64,000 nucleotides of DNA from Micrasema longulum (GCA_022494885.1 JAGVSM010002364.1:93417-157416); one strand, 5' to 3'; positions 10,516 through 21,947 are shown, numbered from the stretch's first letter. Program-made: numbers and translations. Notes: generated by a model from the letters alone, not told the origin.

Positions 10516-10889
10516 TCAATAGAATTTAACATTGCTGAATGATTTTAATTTATTAATTGTTTTTTCTAAGTGATCCATGAAAAACTCTGCAAGAGCCGGA
10601 GAAATTGGGCTTCCCATCGCTAAGCCCATTTTTTGGGGATAAAATTTATTATTAAATTGAAAATAGTTTTGGTCTAAACAGGTTTTTATTAAGGTAATAA
10701 TATATTTTTTCAGAATAGGGTTAATTGCTTTTTTATCCATAAAATCTGTGAGAGCTATTTTTAATACTTCTATGGGGACATTAGTGAATAAGCTGACTAC
10801 ATCGAAGGAAACAAGGGTAAAATTTTCGGAAAGTGTAATATTTTTTAAATCATCTATTAATTCTAACGAATTTTGAATACCATAACTAG
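10516..10889 (-). pseudogene. Penelope-like element reverse transcriptase fragment
   Basis: One open minus-strand frame of about 124 codons encodes SYGIQNSLELIDDL, then LVSFDVVSLFTNVPIEVL (RT motif A with its catalytic Asp), ALTDFMDKKAINPILKKYI and YPQKMGLAMGSPISPALAEF (motif B region). The SFDV-SLFTNVP and GLAMGSP-SP blocks are characteristic of Penelope-like RTs rather than LTR or ordinary non-LTR enzymes. The frame ends after SFSNVKFY, before the expected YVDD motif C, so the catalytic core is truncated; the N-terminus and the GIY-YIG endonuclease are also absent. Neighbouring DNA is unrecognised. Copies of the other end of such elements lie at 8480-8690 and 22667-23300. Confidence 0.85.
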
Positions 10890-10899
10890 TTTAAATTTC

Positions 10900-12440
10900 A
10901 ACTAAAGATTAATGCGGTGTCTAGAGACATTGGATTTGCATAAATAAAAGTTATTTAAATCACTTACACTCAAGGTAACTCCATTTCAAAAACTTTTTAC
11001 TCGCTTTACGCCAACGCATTTGCTTGGTTCATATTATGTCACGAAAAAAAACGTTTATAAAGGAACTGCATCCGCAGATGCGTTCGCCATGTGAAAAAAT
11101 AGAAAGATTGGTTGTAATAATATATTGTTTTCTGTGGCGGCTAGCGTACGTAACCCGTTACAATGTACCCATCACTCATTCTTTGAAGTGACATAATATT
11201 TTTTCGGGAATGAATTCAGTTTTTATTCATTCATCCCGCTAAAGCGAAGATGTTAATTTTTTAAATAATTATCTTATTCTAAGTTTATAAATACACTAAA
11301 CGGCTATCTTCTGCAGTGCCATTATTTCCATGAGGGTTAGTAAATTATTAGGGGTTTTCAAACAAATATCATTTATGTAAGTTCTTCGAATGCATTAGCC
11401 GTTATTGGAGCCGAGTAAAGCCAGGTCTCATACAGTTCTGATTCGAATAAGAGTATCTTTTGGTAATGCATTCCGTGGAAGGCTATAATAGATAAATTAC
11501 CTGGGGCAGATAATGTTCGCAGAGCTTTACGAACTAAGAGAACCGACCACACAGCCAAGCAATAGCCCAACGGAATACTAATGTTATTCTAGGCTATTGT
11601 GGCAATAATGAAGTAGTTTCACAAGCTAATGTAACGTGTATTAACTCACCTGTGAAATTGAAGATACAATAACAGTTCTGGTTAAGAGAACAGTCATTGA
11701 GTCTAATCACCACCATTATAGCTTTGAAATATGCACCATATTTAATTGAATAAAATTATTCAGTTTGAGATAATAAATTTGAAAAACCGTTGTAATATTT
11801 ATTTATTTATTTCACAATATTTTTTTTTCATTTTTCTTTTCCATATAAACACCTAACTAGGCATACTTTTTTTTTTTTGACAGTTTGAAAAGGAAAATAG
11901 GTTTTTTATTTTAAGATCCGACTAGCCAGTAGATTCCTGCAAGACCATCCTTGTTTTTTTTCACTAAACGATGCTTAAAAAACTCATTATAAAAATTGAA
12001 AATAAATATTAATTAGAAAACATACCGATAATTATGAAAAAATGTGGCATTGAATATAAATAAGAAAACATGTCTTCAAACATGCATATAATTATGTTCT
12101 TGTTTACAGTAGTTGATAAATAAAATAATATATACTAATACACACACACACATACCCACACATGATGTATTCATAGATATCATACATGTATAAATATTAC
12201 ATTTCTCATGTGGATTTTTATCTTAAATTAGATCGTAATTTGTTATATTTTAAATGTAAATGTTAGCATATCATATTATGTACAGGTGTAAGTATGACTT
12301 AAATGATAGTGTACAATATTTTATAGTCTTGACTTAACACGAATTTATCTATCGAATTGGGACATGGAAATAGATATTTTTTATTTTATTTATAATTTCG
12401 TTTTTTAGTCATTTATAAATTTTATCATAAAATAATAAAT
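10900..12440. other. AT-rich region, no gene recognised
   Basis: No convincing coding signal. A CA-repeat patch lies at 12136-12166. Confidence 0.3.
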
Positions 12441-12465
12441 TACAAATTTAAACTTTGTCTACTAG

Positions 12466-12660
12466 TTGCCAAATGTTCTCGTAAATTTGTCAAGACACTA
12501 ACTTCCCTAACAAGCAAATCTCCTTATAACTATAGCATTTGTAGTAGAAAAAAAAACAGCGTGCGGATAGGACACATGCTTTAAAAAGCTTATGTCATCT
12601 ACATTGGTGTTCCTGCAAAGACATTACACTTAAAGTTCGACGAGATTTTAAGTGGGTGCA
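12466..12660. repeat. Diverged relative of the MITE at 13621
   Basis: 'gttctcgtaaatttgtcaag', 'acactaact' and 'aacaagcaaatc' echo 'gttctcgtctctttgtcagg', 'acaccaatt' and 'aacatgcaaaac' in the loop of the 13621 element. Inverted arms are not clear here. Confidence 0.3.
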
Positions 12661-13620
12661 TGAAATTGTAAATATTTCAATAAATAAAATAAAAGCATGT
12701 AGCAATTTCAAAATAAATATTAATGTTTTTGTAGATATTTCTTGACAAAACTCCATGTTTAATGATTTTCATAAAATTATCAATAAAAACTCCAATTAAA
12801 TAAATTTGAAGTAAACCTAGAAGTATTTATTGATATTTTTGCAGTTAAATTTTTAATTGTATTTGAATGGCACTTATTATTTCAGAATTTTTTTTATTAT
12901 CAATTACTCTAATTTTCAGGAATTACTTTCGTTAAATTTTACAGCTATGTTTTTAAGTGAGTCCACTGAACTAACAGATTTTTCTCGCCAAAATTCTGCA
13001 AACTTTTCATTCGTGGGATATTCACGTTTGCTACGTATGTGTTCATTCGACAAAAAGTAGCGATGTCACCAACATTCGACAAAAAAGATTTCATTTTGGA
13101 AACCCTGTACACACGGGTCACTTGACAGGCGATAACAGGGCTGCCAACGTTCGTCGACTTTCAATTTGGTGGGAAAACTGAATTTAAACTGCGTTAGGAT
13201 TGACAGCCACCATCGTTGGCTTTTTGTCGCAATCGTTTGATACGAAAAGAAAAGATATATTTATATTCTGTTCATCTCCCAATTAAATTGCTCTGTTTCG
13301 TTTGAGTGATTGAAACTCCTGAGGGATATGATAAATACATTAGGTGTTAACATAAGTTGTGTCCGTTTTTTCCTAATTAAAAACAAAAAGGCCAAAAGTC
13401 AAATCAAATGGTGAACGTCATTCAAAATAAAATTTTCTTTTCTATAAATGTTGTATTTGATTTGACATTACATGTTTAATTTTATTTGATAACGAGCCTT
13501 CAAAATGGAATGTCAAGTAGAGGAATGTGAGCATTTTCGACACCAACTTCTGTTTGCATTCAATCAAGGAAATAAAGCTGCTCGCAATATTTTTTCATTT
13601 TTTTTTTTATTTAAAAAGAA

Positions 13621-13876
13621 CAAAATGTTATTAAATATTTGTACATAACCACCTACTGACTTTTCCATGTCTACTGGTTTCGAGACGTTCTCGTCTCTTT
13701 GTCAGGACACCAATTAAACCAACATGCAAAACCCACTAAACATTTTCACCATAGTTGTTGCACAAAAATATAAAACCAACACGGCATGCATTTTAATAAG
13801 CACATACACTGATTAGAACAAACATGCACATAGAAAAGTCAGTAAGTGGTTATATACAAATATTTAATAACATTTA
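13621..13876. mobile_element. TIR element (MITE), 256 bp
   Basis: The left arm (aaatgttattaaatatttgt..ccacctactgactttt) and the right arm are reverse complements over about 48 bp with roughly three differences. The non-coding loop contains a second small inverted piece (gagacgttctcgtctc). Target duplication was not resolved. Confidence 0.75.
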
Positions 13877-13970
13877 GTAAAATGTTTGACCACTGAGTTA
13901 ATACTTTAAATATTAATAATAAAAATAACTATTTTCCTTCTTATGGTTTACCCAAATATTTAACTTTTGA

Positions 13971-14093
13971 GGCCATTTTCAATAACTCACTATTAGAAAA
14001 TGGAATCAAGTTGGGGTAGAGTAGGATTCGAACCACAGACCTAAGGTCCGTGAGTCCGAAACTCTAGCCACAGGACCACAACCCGAATATATT
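13971..14093 (-). mobile_element. SINE family S2
   Basis: Minus orientation: on the plus strand it reads 'ggccattttcaataactcac', 'caagttggggtagag', 'taggattcgaaccacagacc' (B-box complement) and 'ctagccacaggaccacaacc' (A-box region complement). It is the best-preserved S2 copy in the window. Confidence 0.7.
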
Positions 14094-14204
14094 TGCGCAG
14101 TGTACGGTGAATACGTTATGGTTTATTAAGTAATTTATTGCATAATTATTAAAAAAGAATACATTGTTTAAAAGAGAATACATTTTTGACTTATCTTTAT
14201 GAAT

Positions 14205-14545
14205 ATATTGCAACGGAGTTGAAGAATATTTTGGAGAAGGAAATATAAAGATCTAGGCATCTACAGGGCTAATGACCTGTCATTGGCTTATTTAGTAGTC
14301 AGTGTACATGCTGTGTAGCATTGATTATTTTGCCTACATTCTAATATCTGTACTCTTTCAATTCTTACATCTGTTGACGTTTGTGAAGTTAAAGAGCTGA
14401 AACCTTTATTGATGCCGTCTGATTAGATTATTTCACCTACATATAGGCAACGCCTGAAAATATGTTTTAATCTTTATACTTCTTCATGGACACGGTAGAT
14501 TTATCAATTATATTTTTAACAAATTTTTGTAGACAAGGACAGTTT
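14205..14545 (+). mobile_element. Family M copy, near complete body
   Basis: Blocks in order: 'caacggagttgaagaa', 'aggcatctacagggc', 'gacctgtcattggct', 'tgaagttaaagagctgaaac', 'ggcaacgcctgaaaat' and 'ttttgtagacaaggac'. The last block is the subfamily A terminal sequence. Confidence 0.65.
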
Positions 14546-14752
14546 TCGAAAAACTTTTTTTCGTTGCTGTTTCCTCTTTTTTGAAAAGAAAAAACGGACA
14601 CGACTAATATGTTTACACAGATCATAAATTAAATTTAAATGTGGTCAAAGAAAAATAACATTGATACATTTTTTTTACATGATGTTATATTTTTATTTAT
14701 AACCTTAAAATGCGATTTTAAATAAATTAGAATTAATTAATTCATTTCAGGA

Positions 14753-14848
14753 AACGGAAGTGTTTCATATTAGTCATTGGAGTAGAATCTATATTTGGAA
14801 CGTGCATAATAAGGCACATATACCGAAAGCCAGTACTGTTGTGCATTA
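14753..14848 (+). other. Exon-like open segment after a splice acceptor
   Basis: A pyrimidine-rich stretch and 'atttcag' precede an open frame beginning ETEVFHISHWSRIYIWNVHN, which ends at TAG after 32 codons. I recognise no family. It may be an exon or chance; see the two similar segments at 15427 and 16222. Confidence 0.2.
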
Positions 14849-15308
14849 GGACCAAGTACGCTAGTACCCAAAACTACTAACAACTTCGGTTCACACGGGT
14901 AAACCGTAACGTTTGCACGTTATTGTGAAATTGCAAATTACACAAACGGTGCATAGAATTATTTGAATATTGCTTAAACTTTTTTAGAAAAAATCTGAAT
15001 CCAGGCGGGACTAGGAATGAATCTTTTTTATAGAATAGTGACAAGCTAAGGACGTCATACCTTCACCATGACAGTATATTTGAAGATAAAATGTCTCAAG
15101 TGATTACAAAGATACACTACTGACTCCCCACCCAAATTCATTAAATTTGTGGTGGGTACATCGGTATGAAATTACGAGTCTAGCGCCTCACGGTTTATAT
15201 ATCTTCTCATTAAAAATTTCAAAAATTTTGTCTAAACGAACAAATTTTATTTATAAAGTTTATATTTGAAGCACTAACTTTGTGGTTATTCATTATAATA
15301 AAATAAAA

Positions 15309-15373
15309 AGAACAACTTTGTTTTTGACCACTAACCAAACCAAAAATTAGTGGTTAAAAACAAAGTTGTTTTA
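15309..15373. repeat. Short perfect hairpin
   Basis: 'acaactttgtttttgaccac' and its reverse complement flank an 11-12 base loop; in RNA this would be a stem of about 26 bp. It could be a miniature foldback element. Confidence 0.6.
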
Positions 15374-15426
15374 TGTATTTTAAATTTTATTTAAATTAAA
15401 ATTTTTATTTTTTTTAAATATTTCAG

Positions 15427-15539
15427 GTGGCCAGTTAAAGGTCCTCAAATGCGAGAGAGAAATATGTAAAATTGAAGTTAAAATCAATTCTGGCATAACT
15501 GTCCGTCTTGAATCCGAACGGCAAGAGATGCAGAAATAA
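15427..15539 (+). other. Exon-like terminal open segment
   Basis: A T-rich tract and 'tttcag' precede an open frame GQLKVLKCEREICKIEVKIN...ESERQEMQK with a TAA stop. Codon use looks gene-like compared with the AT-rich flanks. Function unknown. It could be a last exon of a host gene on the plus strand. Confidence 0.3.
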
Positions 15540-16221
15540 TGTGGCTAGATGCTGTCTTATTAAAATATAGTAGCAATTAGCCTAAAAACGTTTCCTCCAT
15601 AAAAAAAAAAATTTAGTTATTTTATTTTTTCCATATATTTTGCTATCTTCCTGTTTTGTTTAATGAGCGTTGAGATGTCAATCGAGCTTTGTAATACCTC
15701 GGTAGATAAATACAGATAAACCTTTAGCATACCATCTTGGAAATTGTCAGAAGTCATACACAAATTATGCTGAAGAATGTATTATTTACTTGATTAGGGA
15801 TTTATTGGAGTTTACAATCGCTTTAAAGTGGTCACTTTTTGTCGCAAAAGCCTATTTAAAATATAAATGGGAACTAGTTCAAAATTTAACTAATTCAGGA
15901 ACGCGGATTAAATTATCGGCATCATTTATTGGTTGGATTCAATCATATGACGTCGAAATGACAGATTGAGGTAGATGGAAAAAGTACGGAAATTAAATAT
16001 ACCGTCTTGGTTTGTACTGACAAATATAGCATTTATAATCATGGAACTGGTGTATGACCAATTTGTACATTGTACATATTGTATAAGTAAATATAAAATT
16101 GTTTGAAAACGTTATTGTATCTTTTTCAAGCCAATCAGCAGGCTAGTTAAAGATCTAATATATTTGCATTAACGATAAAAACATCGAATTTATTAAACTT
16201 AAATAATCTTAGAATTTATTT

Positions 16222-16303
16222 CAGTGTTGTCATGATGGCATGATCCTGGCAGACATAAAAGTGAGTCATCCCAAGTCAGGAGTGATAACACCGCTTGCGT
16301 CAT
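16222..16303 (+). other. Exon-like open segment
   Basis: 'ttatttcag' is followed by an open frame CCHDGMILADIKVSHPKSGV.. ending at TGA. An internal GTGAGT at 16261 could also make a 36-nt exon. Weak evidence. Confidence 0.15.
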
Positions 16304-16621
16304 GAACACTTGCCATTGGTGTAGAAAATCATAGACAGTACTGTTATGTGAGATTTTGTTAACTGTTCTAAGGATCCTTGACAGAAGGAAAAAAAAACTG
16401 TCGTAGGTTCAAAATTTTCTCACAGCAGAGACAGCATTCTTACACAAATCATTCGTTTATCTGACTAAGGATATCATGGGCATCTTAATATAAGAGTTAG
16501 ATATTATTGAGCAAGAATATTAAACCAGCCATAACTCTTCTGAAATCTAAACTGAAAATGGTAAAGCATTCTAGACGATCAGAATAGTTAATGATAAGAG
16601 TATTTAATTTATTTCTTTACA

Positions 16622-16677
16622 TAAACATGTATGTATGTGTGTATGTATGTATGTGTGTATGTATGTTCATATGTGTT
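16622..16677. repeat. ATGT/GTAT microsatellite
   Basis: Interrupted repeats of atgt and gtgt over about 55 bp. Confidence 0.9.
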
Positions 16678-16802
16678 TATAAATGCATTGTAAATGTCCC
16701 GACTCAACACGGATGTTAAAGCGAGTCTAGGCCAGGTTCCTGGTTGTGTCACTATAAACTATGTCTTTGTACTCAATTAATTTATTTTTTTTAAATCTAG
16801 TC

Positions 16803-16880
16803 TATGACACGTTACAAGCTCTGTAAATGCCTTGACTTTCATATACTTTTTTCAAAAAAATTCCCTGCCTATTACAAAAA
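16803..16880 (-). mobile_element. Family M fragment
   Basis: 'gacacgttacaagctctgta', 'aatgccttgactttcatata' and 'ttccctgcc' match the minus-oriented arm of family M (as in 53370-53440). Confidence 0.5.
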
Positions 16881-17274
16881 ATGTCAAACAAAAGTTTTTT
16901 CTTCAAAGTGGGAGTCTAAGTGACGCCACCAACGCGATTTCAAAATGAAAATGAATATATTGCACATTTTAATAAGTAGACAATAACCATTAAAAAAGCA
17001 GAATTTCAAGAAGAGCAAAAACACCATATTCACGTTGTTTCAACTCTCGTGTGACTGTTATGTCACACAAGTTGACATACGTTAAAAGACTAGATATAAT
17101 TTATTTTAAAAAAATATTATAATTGTATTTTCTGTAACCTTTAATAGGCATCTCATCAGATTTGAAAAGTAAAATTAGAAAAACTATTATGGATTTTATT
17201 ACAAAAAGCATTTATCCGTGCTACGCGAATAATGAATGTGATGCTAAAACTACAATAAATATGTAAAATAAAGA

Positions 17275-17610
17275 GCACTTTTAAATTTATTTCAATAGAG
17301 AGGGAAAACGTTTTTGAGGAGGGAATATGAAAGTCTAGGCATTTACAGTGCTTATGACCTGTCATTAGCTGATTTAAGAGGCCACTTTACACACTGTGTA
17401 ACATTCACCATTCTGCCCATGTTTGAACATCAACATTTCCTCAACTCTTCCATCTGTTGACTTTTGTGAAGTAAAAGAGCTGAAACCTGTATCACGTTTC
17501 CCTCTCTATTAAAATAAATTTACATTTGAACAACTCCTTAATGAGAAAATCCAGCCAGTCTGCAAGCATTTGGACATACTCAAATATTTTCGAAAGAGCA
17601 CTTAGTTAAA
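17275..17610 (+). mobile_element. Family M copy, subfamily B
   Basis: Runs from 'ttttaaatttatttcaatag' through 'gacctgtcattagctgattt', 'cactttacacactgtgtaac' and 'aaagagctgaaacctgtat' to 'ccagccagtctgcaagcatt' and 'tactcaaat'. The order is the same as in the 4610, 50325 and 53165 copies. Confidence 0.7.
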
Positions 17611-18116
17611 ACTCAAAACAATGGCAGAGATGCTGTTCTGTAGCCGATGTTTACGAGAAATAAATTTAGTCGGTTATTGATAGTAATGAGGGATGCACGC
17701 ACGTAAGAGATGACCGGCGCATTTATAATTTTTTATTTATTTTACTATAACACGGCTAAATGATATGTTTATTTTTATAAATTATGGTAAAAGAATTATT
17801 AAAGAGGATGTTCCCATGTTTTTTTTTCAAATGTCTGTATTTAATAATATTCCATAATTTGCTTGTGGTGACACTATATTGCATCACTGCGTACAAAATA
17901 ATTATTTACCACAGTCATTTAAGAATTAAAATCTCATATTTTTCCATAATTTCTTTGTTTATTTTCACCTTCAAAGTTAAATGTAATATATATTAAGATT
18001 TATCATAAAAAGTGTTTTTTTTTTTTAATTTCGATTGTCATAAAGAAAATACTGAATAATAATTTGTCGGTTATGGTGTTTTCGTACAAGTTTTAGCTTT
18101 ATTTTATCCGTAGAAA

Positions 18117-18335
18117 TTGGAGCCCAGTTGGTGGCATACGGTTCTCTCCGCGCTGGTTTCCACAGAAGGAACTGTACGCTTAACAGTTAGTGTCCCCAGA
18201 AAGGTGCTCTGTATATCCCAGATATCTAGTGTCCGTGGCAAGTACTATGCTTCGTTGGTGACCCACAGAAGGTACGGTACTTCAAACGAAATGCAGGGGA
18301 GATCGGGCTTAAAGCGACATAAAAAAAAGTTTTAA
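18117..18335 (+). other. GC-richer open stretch, unrecognised
   Basis: 72 open codons begin at ATG 18117 (EPSWWHTVLSALVSTEGTVR...). The GC content is higher than in the flanks. Translation suggests no family, no splice sites stand out, and upstream and downstream DNA is AT-rich. It could be a transposon-derived or decayed exon. Confidence 0.2.
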
Positions 18336-18409
18336 TCATTTAAAATGTTTCATGCAGATTTATAAAATCAACTTATTTTTATTACACACTATGTTTTTAT
18401 GTATTTACG

Positions 18410-18659
18410 TGATCAAGTATATTTTGAGTTTGTCCAATTTATTTGTAGACAGGGACTGGATTCAACTCCCTGAGAAACTGTTAACATGAATATTTTAACA
18501 GAGATAAATAACATATTTAACTTCATAAACATCAACAGATGAAAGAATTGAAGGAATACAGATGTTAAAATTTTAGCAAAATGGTGAGTGTTACACAGTG
18601 TGATCACTTAAACCAGCCAATGACAGGCCATAAACTCTGTAGATGCCTAGACTTCTATG
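18410..18659 (-). mobile_element. Family M copy, first part (split by hAT)
   Basis: Starts with the terminal block 'tattttgagtttgtcc', 'ttgtagacagggactggatt', then runs through 'atgaaagaattgaaggaata', 'gtgagtgttacacagtgtga' and 'gccaatgacaggccataaac' to 'cctagacttctatg'. The copy resumes at 19870 after the hAT element; the last 8 bases, cttctatg, are duplicated there. Confidence 0.8.
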
Positions 18660-19869
18660 CAGTAGCGTGCCTAGGGTTTACGAGTAAGGCAAGCCCATAT
18701 ATATATTTTTTAAATTCACATGTGGTGTAATTCTCTGATAGCCTCATAGTATAGTGGCCAGGGCATTTACCTACCATGTAAAAGGTCTTGGGTTCGATTC
18801 CTGACATGGTTGATATGAAATATTTATCTAAAATGTGTTTTTACACTAGAATGTGTCATAGTCCCTGAACTGGTACTTGAAGCGTAAGACTGATCATCTT
18901 ACCTTTATGTAGCAAAAATTATCAAGATACACTGCGATTGCAGTACTCTATGCACCATTAGGTGCGGAAAAGGAATGATGATGAATTAATTTGTGTGAAA
19001 ACATGATGTGAGCTTTTTTCACTACAGTTGTACAGTCTACAAAGCATCCAAAAGGCATAATATGACGAGTAACATTTTTTTTTTAAATATGCATTGGATA
19101 ATCTTTTTGAGGTCGTTTAAATAAACGAAATAAAGAAAACACAATACAATTTTATATAAAGGAATTCCTCAGATATCAACCATTACCAATAAGTAACATC
19201 AATATAATATAGCGTGCGTAGAGTTGAATAATAGTCATCGGAACCTATAGATACATAAATATAAATTATAATTGATATAAGATATAGGAAAAGGAAAGTA
19301 GATAGGCAAATAAAAGAGAAACGTAGGCCATCTCCGTATTCATTTTATATATGACGTTTGCACAAAATTAAGTAAATTATCGTAAATTTTAACCAGTACG
19401 GGTCTTTATACAATTAAGATAAAAAAAACCGTTTAAAATTATCAAATTCCGTAAAAAAGAGCATAATAAACAATCGTTAAGTTTGTTCAATACGAAATAC
19501 GAGAGGCGCTCTCTGCCAACTTTACCCTAAAGAAGCTGGCTTCAGATTCCCATATAAAACTTAACATATACAGACAAACATTTGATGAGTTTACTGTTTG
19601 CATCACATGCGAGTTGCACCGTGAAATAAGCCCCATAAGAAGCCCACGTGCGTGAGCAAGATAGTGTCGTTCGCGCACACAGATTTCATGCGGTTCGGAT
19701 CTCGGGATGCGTACAGTACCAACGTCGAACAGATCTCTAATTCTCGTGCGGCGCGAAATTTAAACAACGAAATGAAATTTTTTTAAGCGTTTGGTTCAGA
19801 TTTGGTAATTTTGAAATAAAATTAATAGGCAAGCCCGGCTTATGGGCTTCTATGGAAATACCGCCACTG
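18660..19869. mobile_element. Non-autonomous hAT element, 1.21 kb
   Basis: It is flanked by an exact 8-bp duplication (cttctatg at 18652-18659 and 19870-19877). It begins 'cagtagcgtgcctagg' and ends '...taccgccactg', whose complement starts cagtggcggta. The 8-bp duplication and CAGTGGCG-type ends are diagnostic of the hAT superfamily. Subterminal 'ggcaagccc' occurs near both ends. No transposase motif is visible; a GC-rich unrecognised block lies at about 19490-19760. An S3 SINE is inserted within it (18722-18985), so insertion order was family M, then hAT, then SINE. Confidence 0.88.
18722..18985 (+). mobile_element. SINE family S3, long copy
   Basis: A-box-like 'tagtatagtggccagg', B-box 'gggttcgattcct', then 'gatatgaaatatttat', 'tacttgaagcgtaagactga', 'tcatcttacctttatgtag' and 'atgcaccattaggtgcgg'. 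It ends in 'aatgatgatga'. It lies inside the hAT element. Confidence 0.75.
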
Positions 19870-19930
19870 CTTCTATGTTACCTTCTCTAAAATGTTCTTT
19901 ATCTCTGTTGTAATATGTTTATATTAAAGT
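19870..19930 (-). mobile_element. Family M copy, second part
   Basis: 'cttctatgttaccttctcta', 'aaatgttctttatctctgtt' and 'gtaatatg' continue the family M arm interrupted at 18659. Confidence 0.8.
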
Positions 19931-19971
19931 GATGTTTTTAAATAACTTATTTTTATTTTATTTATATTTTT

Positions 19972-20120
19972 GCATCACAACATGCCAGGAGATCCAAATT
20001 TAGTAGTAAATTAGAACTCAGAACACTTAAACTTTTGCTTTGTTCTTATCCAAGATCGAACCCGAAACCTTCCAGGCGTGAATCAAGCGTCTAAATCAGG
20101 ATACCACGGAGGCTGCATTG
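19972..20120 (-). mobile_element. SINE family S1, diverged
   Basis: Plus strand reads 'tttgcatcacaacatgccag', 'gatcgaacccgaaaccttcc', 'tgaatcaagcgtctaaatca' and 'accacggaggctgc'. These are the complement of the S1 B-box and A-box regions with many substitutions. Confidence 0.65.
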
Positions 20121-20267
20121 TTCATAAAATAATTTTACTTTAGTAATTTATGTGTCAAGAATACAGTTACATATTTGTGTGAAATAGAATCATGGATAAG
20201 TGTTTTCAACTTGGTGGCTATTATCAGGTAAAAAATTTAAATTAGGAAATAGAACAGACATAAGTCC

Positions 20268-20505
20268 GCCTCGTCGCAAAATAGTTGGCGCTTTCGCATA
20301 CTATTCTTGAGGTTCTGATTTCAATTTCTGAAATGGTAGACGTGAAATATTTATTTTAAAGGCTGTTCAAATCACAGTATTTTAATGTTTCTGGAGCGTT
20401 AGACTTATCATCTTACCTTCACAACAAAAGATGATCGAGAGAATTTGCATTTTGTTAACCAAAGCAGTACCCTATGCAACACCGATGGGGAAAGAAGATT
20501 ATTCT
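20268..20505 (+). mobile_element. SINE family S3, diverged
   Basis: 'cataagtccgcctcgtcgca', 'tcttgaggttctgatttcaa', 'gacgtgaaatatttatttta', 'agcgttagacttatcatctt' and 'accctatgcaacaccgatgg' follow the same order as 18722 and 54955. Confidence 0.6.
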
Positions 20506-20509
20506 AATT

Positions 20510-20985
20510 GTTATTAGAAGATTAGGCGGTGTCCGTGGTGTAGGCAGAGAGGACAGAACGCCACAACACTCTATCTTTGCATACAGATCTCGCTTCCTCT
20601 ACATTCATCCATCTTCTCATGCACGCACGCCGATTATTCCGACTTTTGACATGTCCATCTTTAAGTATGTTGGATTTGGTCATGCCATGTCTTTCTTGGT
20701 CTTCCTCTATTTCTGCATCCATCAACAATCGCATTGTAAATATTCTTAACCGTTCTCTCCCTGTCCATTCGTTCTACATGTCCAAACCAGCGCAGAGCTC
20801 CTTTCTTGATTTTGTCGATAATGCTTGTCTCAGCCTCACATAATGTACGGATCTCAACATTTGTGCATCTATCGCACATAGTTTTACCACACATTAGCCT
20901 GAGAGATCGCATTTCGACAGCATTCAGCCTACAGCCTACTTTCATCCCTGTTTTTCCAAGTCCATACTTTGCTCCCATACATCAG
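20510..20985 (-). mobile_element. RTE-like non-LTR element 3' end
   Basis: The minus strand encodes KYGLGKTGMKVGCRLNAVEM, RSLRLMCGKTMCDRCTN, EIRTLCEAETSIIDKIKKGA, LRWFGHVERMDRERTVKN, CRNRGRPRKTWHDQI and, after a frameshift near 20665, RWMNVEEARSVCKDRVLWRS and VLSAYTT. The order 'EMR-LR..G.t..DR..N..IR...LRWFGHV.RM...RGRP..TW' is the conserved C-terminal tail of RTE-type reverse transcriptases. The catalytic core is missing. The matching 3' end occurs at 63280-63590. Broken and 5'-truncated. Confidence 0.8.
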
Positions 20986-20996
20986 GGACGGGACCA

Positions 20997-21075
20997 ATTT
21001 TTCTTAAGCCCGGATGTTCTGTGATGTAATTCACCACTGAATTTGGGCCTCCTGGCCTGTTGTAGTGGAAAAAAA
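20997..21075 (+). mobile_element. SINE family S1, 3' part only
   Basis: 'ttctgtgatgtaattcacca', 'tttgggcctcctggcctgtt' and an A-rich end match the S1 body; the tRNA head is missing. Confidence 0.7.
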
Positions 21076-21089
21076 AATGCGTTATGAAA

Positions 21090-21940
21090 TACTTAATACG
21101 TAATTATTGTAAGCCTTACTTAACAAAAGATAAGTCACACAAAATAATTTTTATTTTGTTCGTTTTTTGATAACATTATACAAACATTTATTGAGTACAG
21201 ACAAGCAGTTATTAAAGTCACACAACCAAGAACAATCCGTGCCTGTGATCCATGGCTTGCTAGAGAATCCATTTTAAAAATAATTACAATTCAAATCCCA
21301 TTTCAACTCGGTCAGATGTTACATTTTCACTTGTGTACCCGGTCTCCCCTACTTGCCGGAACATAGCGCAGCATCCGCAATCGCCCAGCGCAAGTAATTA
21401 AGGGGTCGTGTGGACCCGGCATTACTTTATTTGGCGCAATAAGGCCACAACTCCAAGAGCTAACGATATTACCGACCGAATTATGTACAGGCACGCGAAC
21501 TTTACGCCGAAATTAGATTATACACAAAAAGACATGAGTTTGGTCCTATCTCTGTCAGGAAAAGAAATGTTTAACGACCGAAATTAGTTTATCAGAGGAG
21601 AAATAGCTTGCATGACATAATTACAAATTCACACAAATAATGCCTGTTTGTTTTTATTTCACTGAAATTACATTTTTCTAAACAGATTATATTCAACGTA
21701 AAAAAAATATAGGGTATCTCTTATTTATATTAAAAATTTGACGAAGTTGTTGATTTAATTACATTACGCTTCAAAATAACCTATTTTGTCATTTAATTTT
21801 AAAAACACAAGTTTAAATGGAGAATACGCTGGTTTCTTGCATAAATTAAAAACATGTTTTGAAAAGCAAACGAATCAATAATTAATAAAAATTTGTTCAA
21901 AGTCTAGTATTTAATTCTTAGGTGATATTTCACATTATTT
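21090..21940. other. No gene; GC-richer patch
   Basis: A GC-richer patch at 21340-21500 (for example 'ttgccggaacatagcgcagc') carries no readable frame or RNA box that I can support. Confidence 0.3.
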
Positions 21941-21947
21941 ATTTTCC

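Noticed and set aside
12136..12166. Possible CRISPR-like or tandem array
   Set aside because: Only a CA dinucleotide patch; no repeat-spacer structure. The window is eukaryotic.
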